From NCBI GenBank assembly GCA_963970005.1, contig CAXAMN010021361.1, positions 3,272,987 through 3,336,986 of the forward strand: DNA of 64,000 nt, given 5' to 3'. The translations under genes and the position numbers were made by a program. The notes beneath the pieces were generated by a model. That model saw only the letters and a program-made list of their open reading frames with translations. It was not told where the DNA came from and made no database searches. Below are positions 63,592 to 64,000 of this stretch, one piece after another. The stretch comes from Durusdinium trenchii (taxonomy: Eukaryota; Sar; Dinophyceae; Suessiales; Symbiodiniaceae). Numbering within the stretch: the stretch's first letter is position 1; every line of letters starts with the position of its first letter.

Positions 63592-63748
63592 AGTTTTGGA
63601 CGCACTCCCGCCACTCCACAAGGCTGTGCTGCTGGCCGGCACCAACGACGCCATGATGGAGCTGGCTGCCCGTGCTGGAAACGAAGGTGCCCACCACGGG
63701 CGGATGGCAGGAAGCCTGGTTGCGTCGGAAGGCTGTGAGGATGCATGA
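63592..63748 (+). CDS. candidate terminal exon
   Basis: After GGCTCGAG the frame reads VLDALPPLHKAVLLAGTNDA, then MMELAARAGNEGAHHGRMAG, then SLVASEGCEDA and TGA at 63746-63748. L-H-K-A-V-x-x-x-G-x-N-x-x-M-x-E-L-A-x-x-A-G weakly resembles an ankyrin-type helix pair. Two other frames are open over the same bases, but this one has the best composition. It would be the end of a + strand gene whose earlier exons precede or surround the intact copia element. Confidence 0.4.
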
Positions 63749-64000
63749 AGATGACCTCCACTTTCAGTTTTAGTGGTCTTTCGGATGATCAACATTCGGT
63801 CAAAAAAGGGTTTCGTAGGCATAACCTGTGAGCAAGGAACTGTTGTATTGATTTCCTGATCCCGGCACTACTTACCTTTTGGTCAGCATCGGCTGGCCAC
63901 TTGGAATGCGGTTGGATCGTAAACAATGTAAAGTAAAGAAGAGCACTTCACTTGGCCAGAACTTTTGCATCTACCTATTGCCTTTGCCCAAATACACAAC
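63749..64000. other. window end, nothing recognised
   Basis: No open frame of useful length and no repeat of note. Confidence 0.5.

Overview
The window looks like nuclear DNA of a dinoflagellate, most likely a Symbiodiniaceae-type genome. This rests on four things: short GC-rich coding islands separated by long introns; splice sites that are mostly GT-AG with occasional possible GC donors; repeated DUF4116-like exons; and two Ty1/copia LTR retrotransposons of the type in which extra enzyme-like domains sit inside the polyprotein. No bacterial operon, rRNA, tRNA or CRISPR array was seen. All host exons I can support read on the + strand, which fits the unidirectional gene blocks known from dinoflagellates. 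Species and gene names cannot be fixed from sequence alone.

Layout. (1) 2.16-8.87 kb: a multi-exon + strand gene encoding an NRPS/acyl-CoA-synthetase-like adenylation domain, with the core motifs recognisable exon by exon. It runs into a polytopic membrane region resembling acyltransferase-3 enzymes and ends at a stop at 8865-8867. (2) 11.4-17.0 kb: weaker + strand exons, one with a LisH/FOP-like helix. They are interrupted by a tandem foldback array (13.7-14.5 kb), a GTGCGCAG-rich repeat (15.0 kb) and an AACGGAA minisatellite with a roughly 200-bp higher-order unit (15.2-15.9 kb). (3) 17-24 kb: mostly non-coding, with a strange dispersed TTCTATAGAG repeat at 18.1-19.0 kb. (4) 24.4-55.2 kb: a long stretch of small + strand exons. 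At least six encode DUF4116-like repeats (24.4, 44.7, 45.3, 46.5, 47.4, 49.9 kb), with two weaker ones (47.6, 48.8 kb), and there are separate ankyrin-like and unassigned exons. Whether this is one gene or several cannot be settled without transcripts. (5) 33,294-41,215: a decayed copia element on the - strand, with 313-bp LTRs about 98.7% identical, lying antisense to the surrounding exons. (6) 55,773-63,334: an essentially intact copia element on the + strand, with 203-bp LTRs differing at one base, a 5-bp ATATA target duplication and one uninterrupted 2,368-codon gag-pol reading frame. (7) 63.6-63.75 kb: a further + strand terminal exon.

The most interesting observation is that both copia elements, although strongly diverged, carry the same extra module between protease and integrase. 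It has the order of motifs of a C5-cytosine methyltransferase-like fold (hydrophobic-E-V-F start, S-P-x-C, then E-x-P). Capture of cytosine methyltransferases by dinoflagellate retrotransposons has been reported, but the copies here are divergent, and whether they are catalytic is open. The intact element also ends in an unusual C-terminal extension: a transmembrane segment, a coiled coil and a Cys/His-rich tail. Both elements landed in (TA)n tracts.
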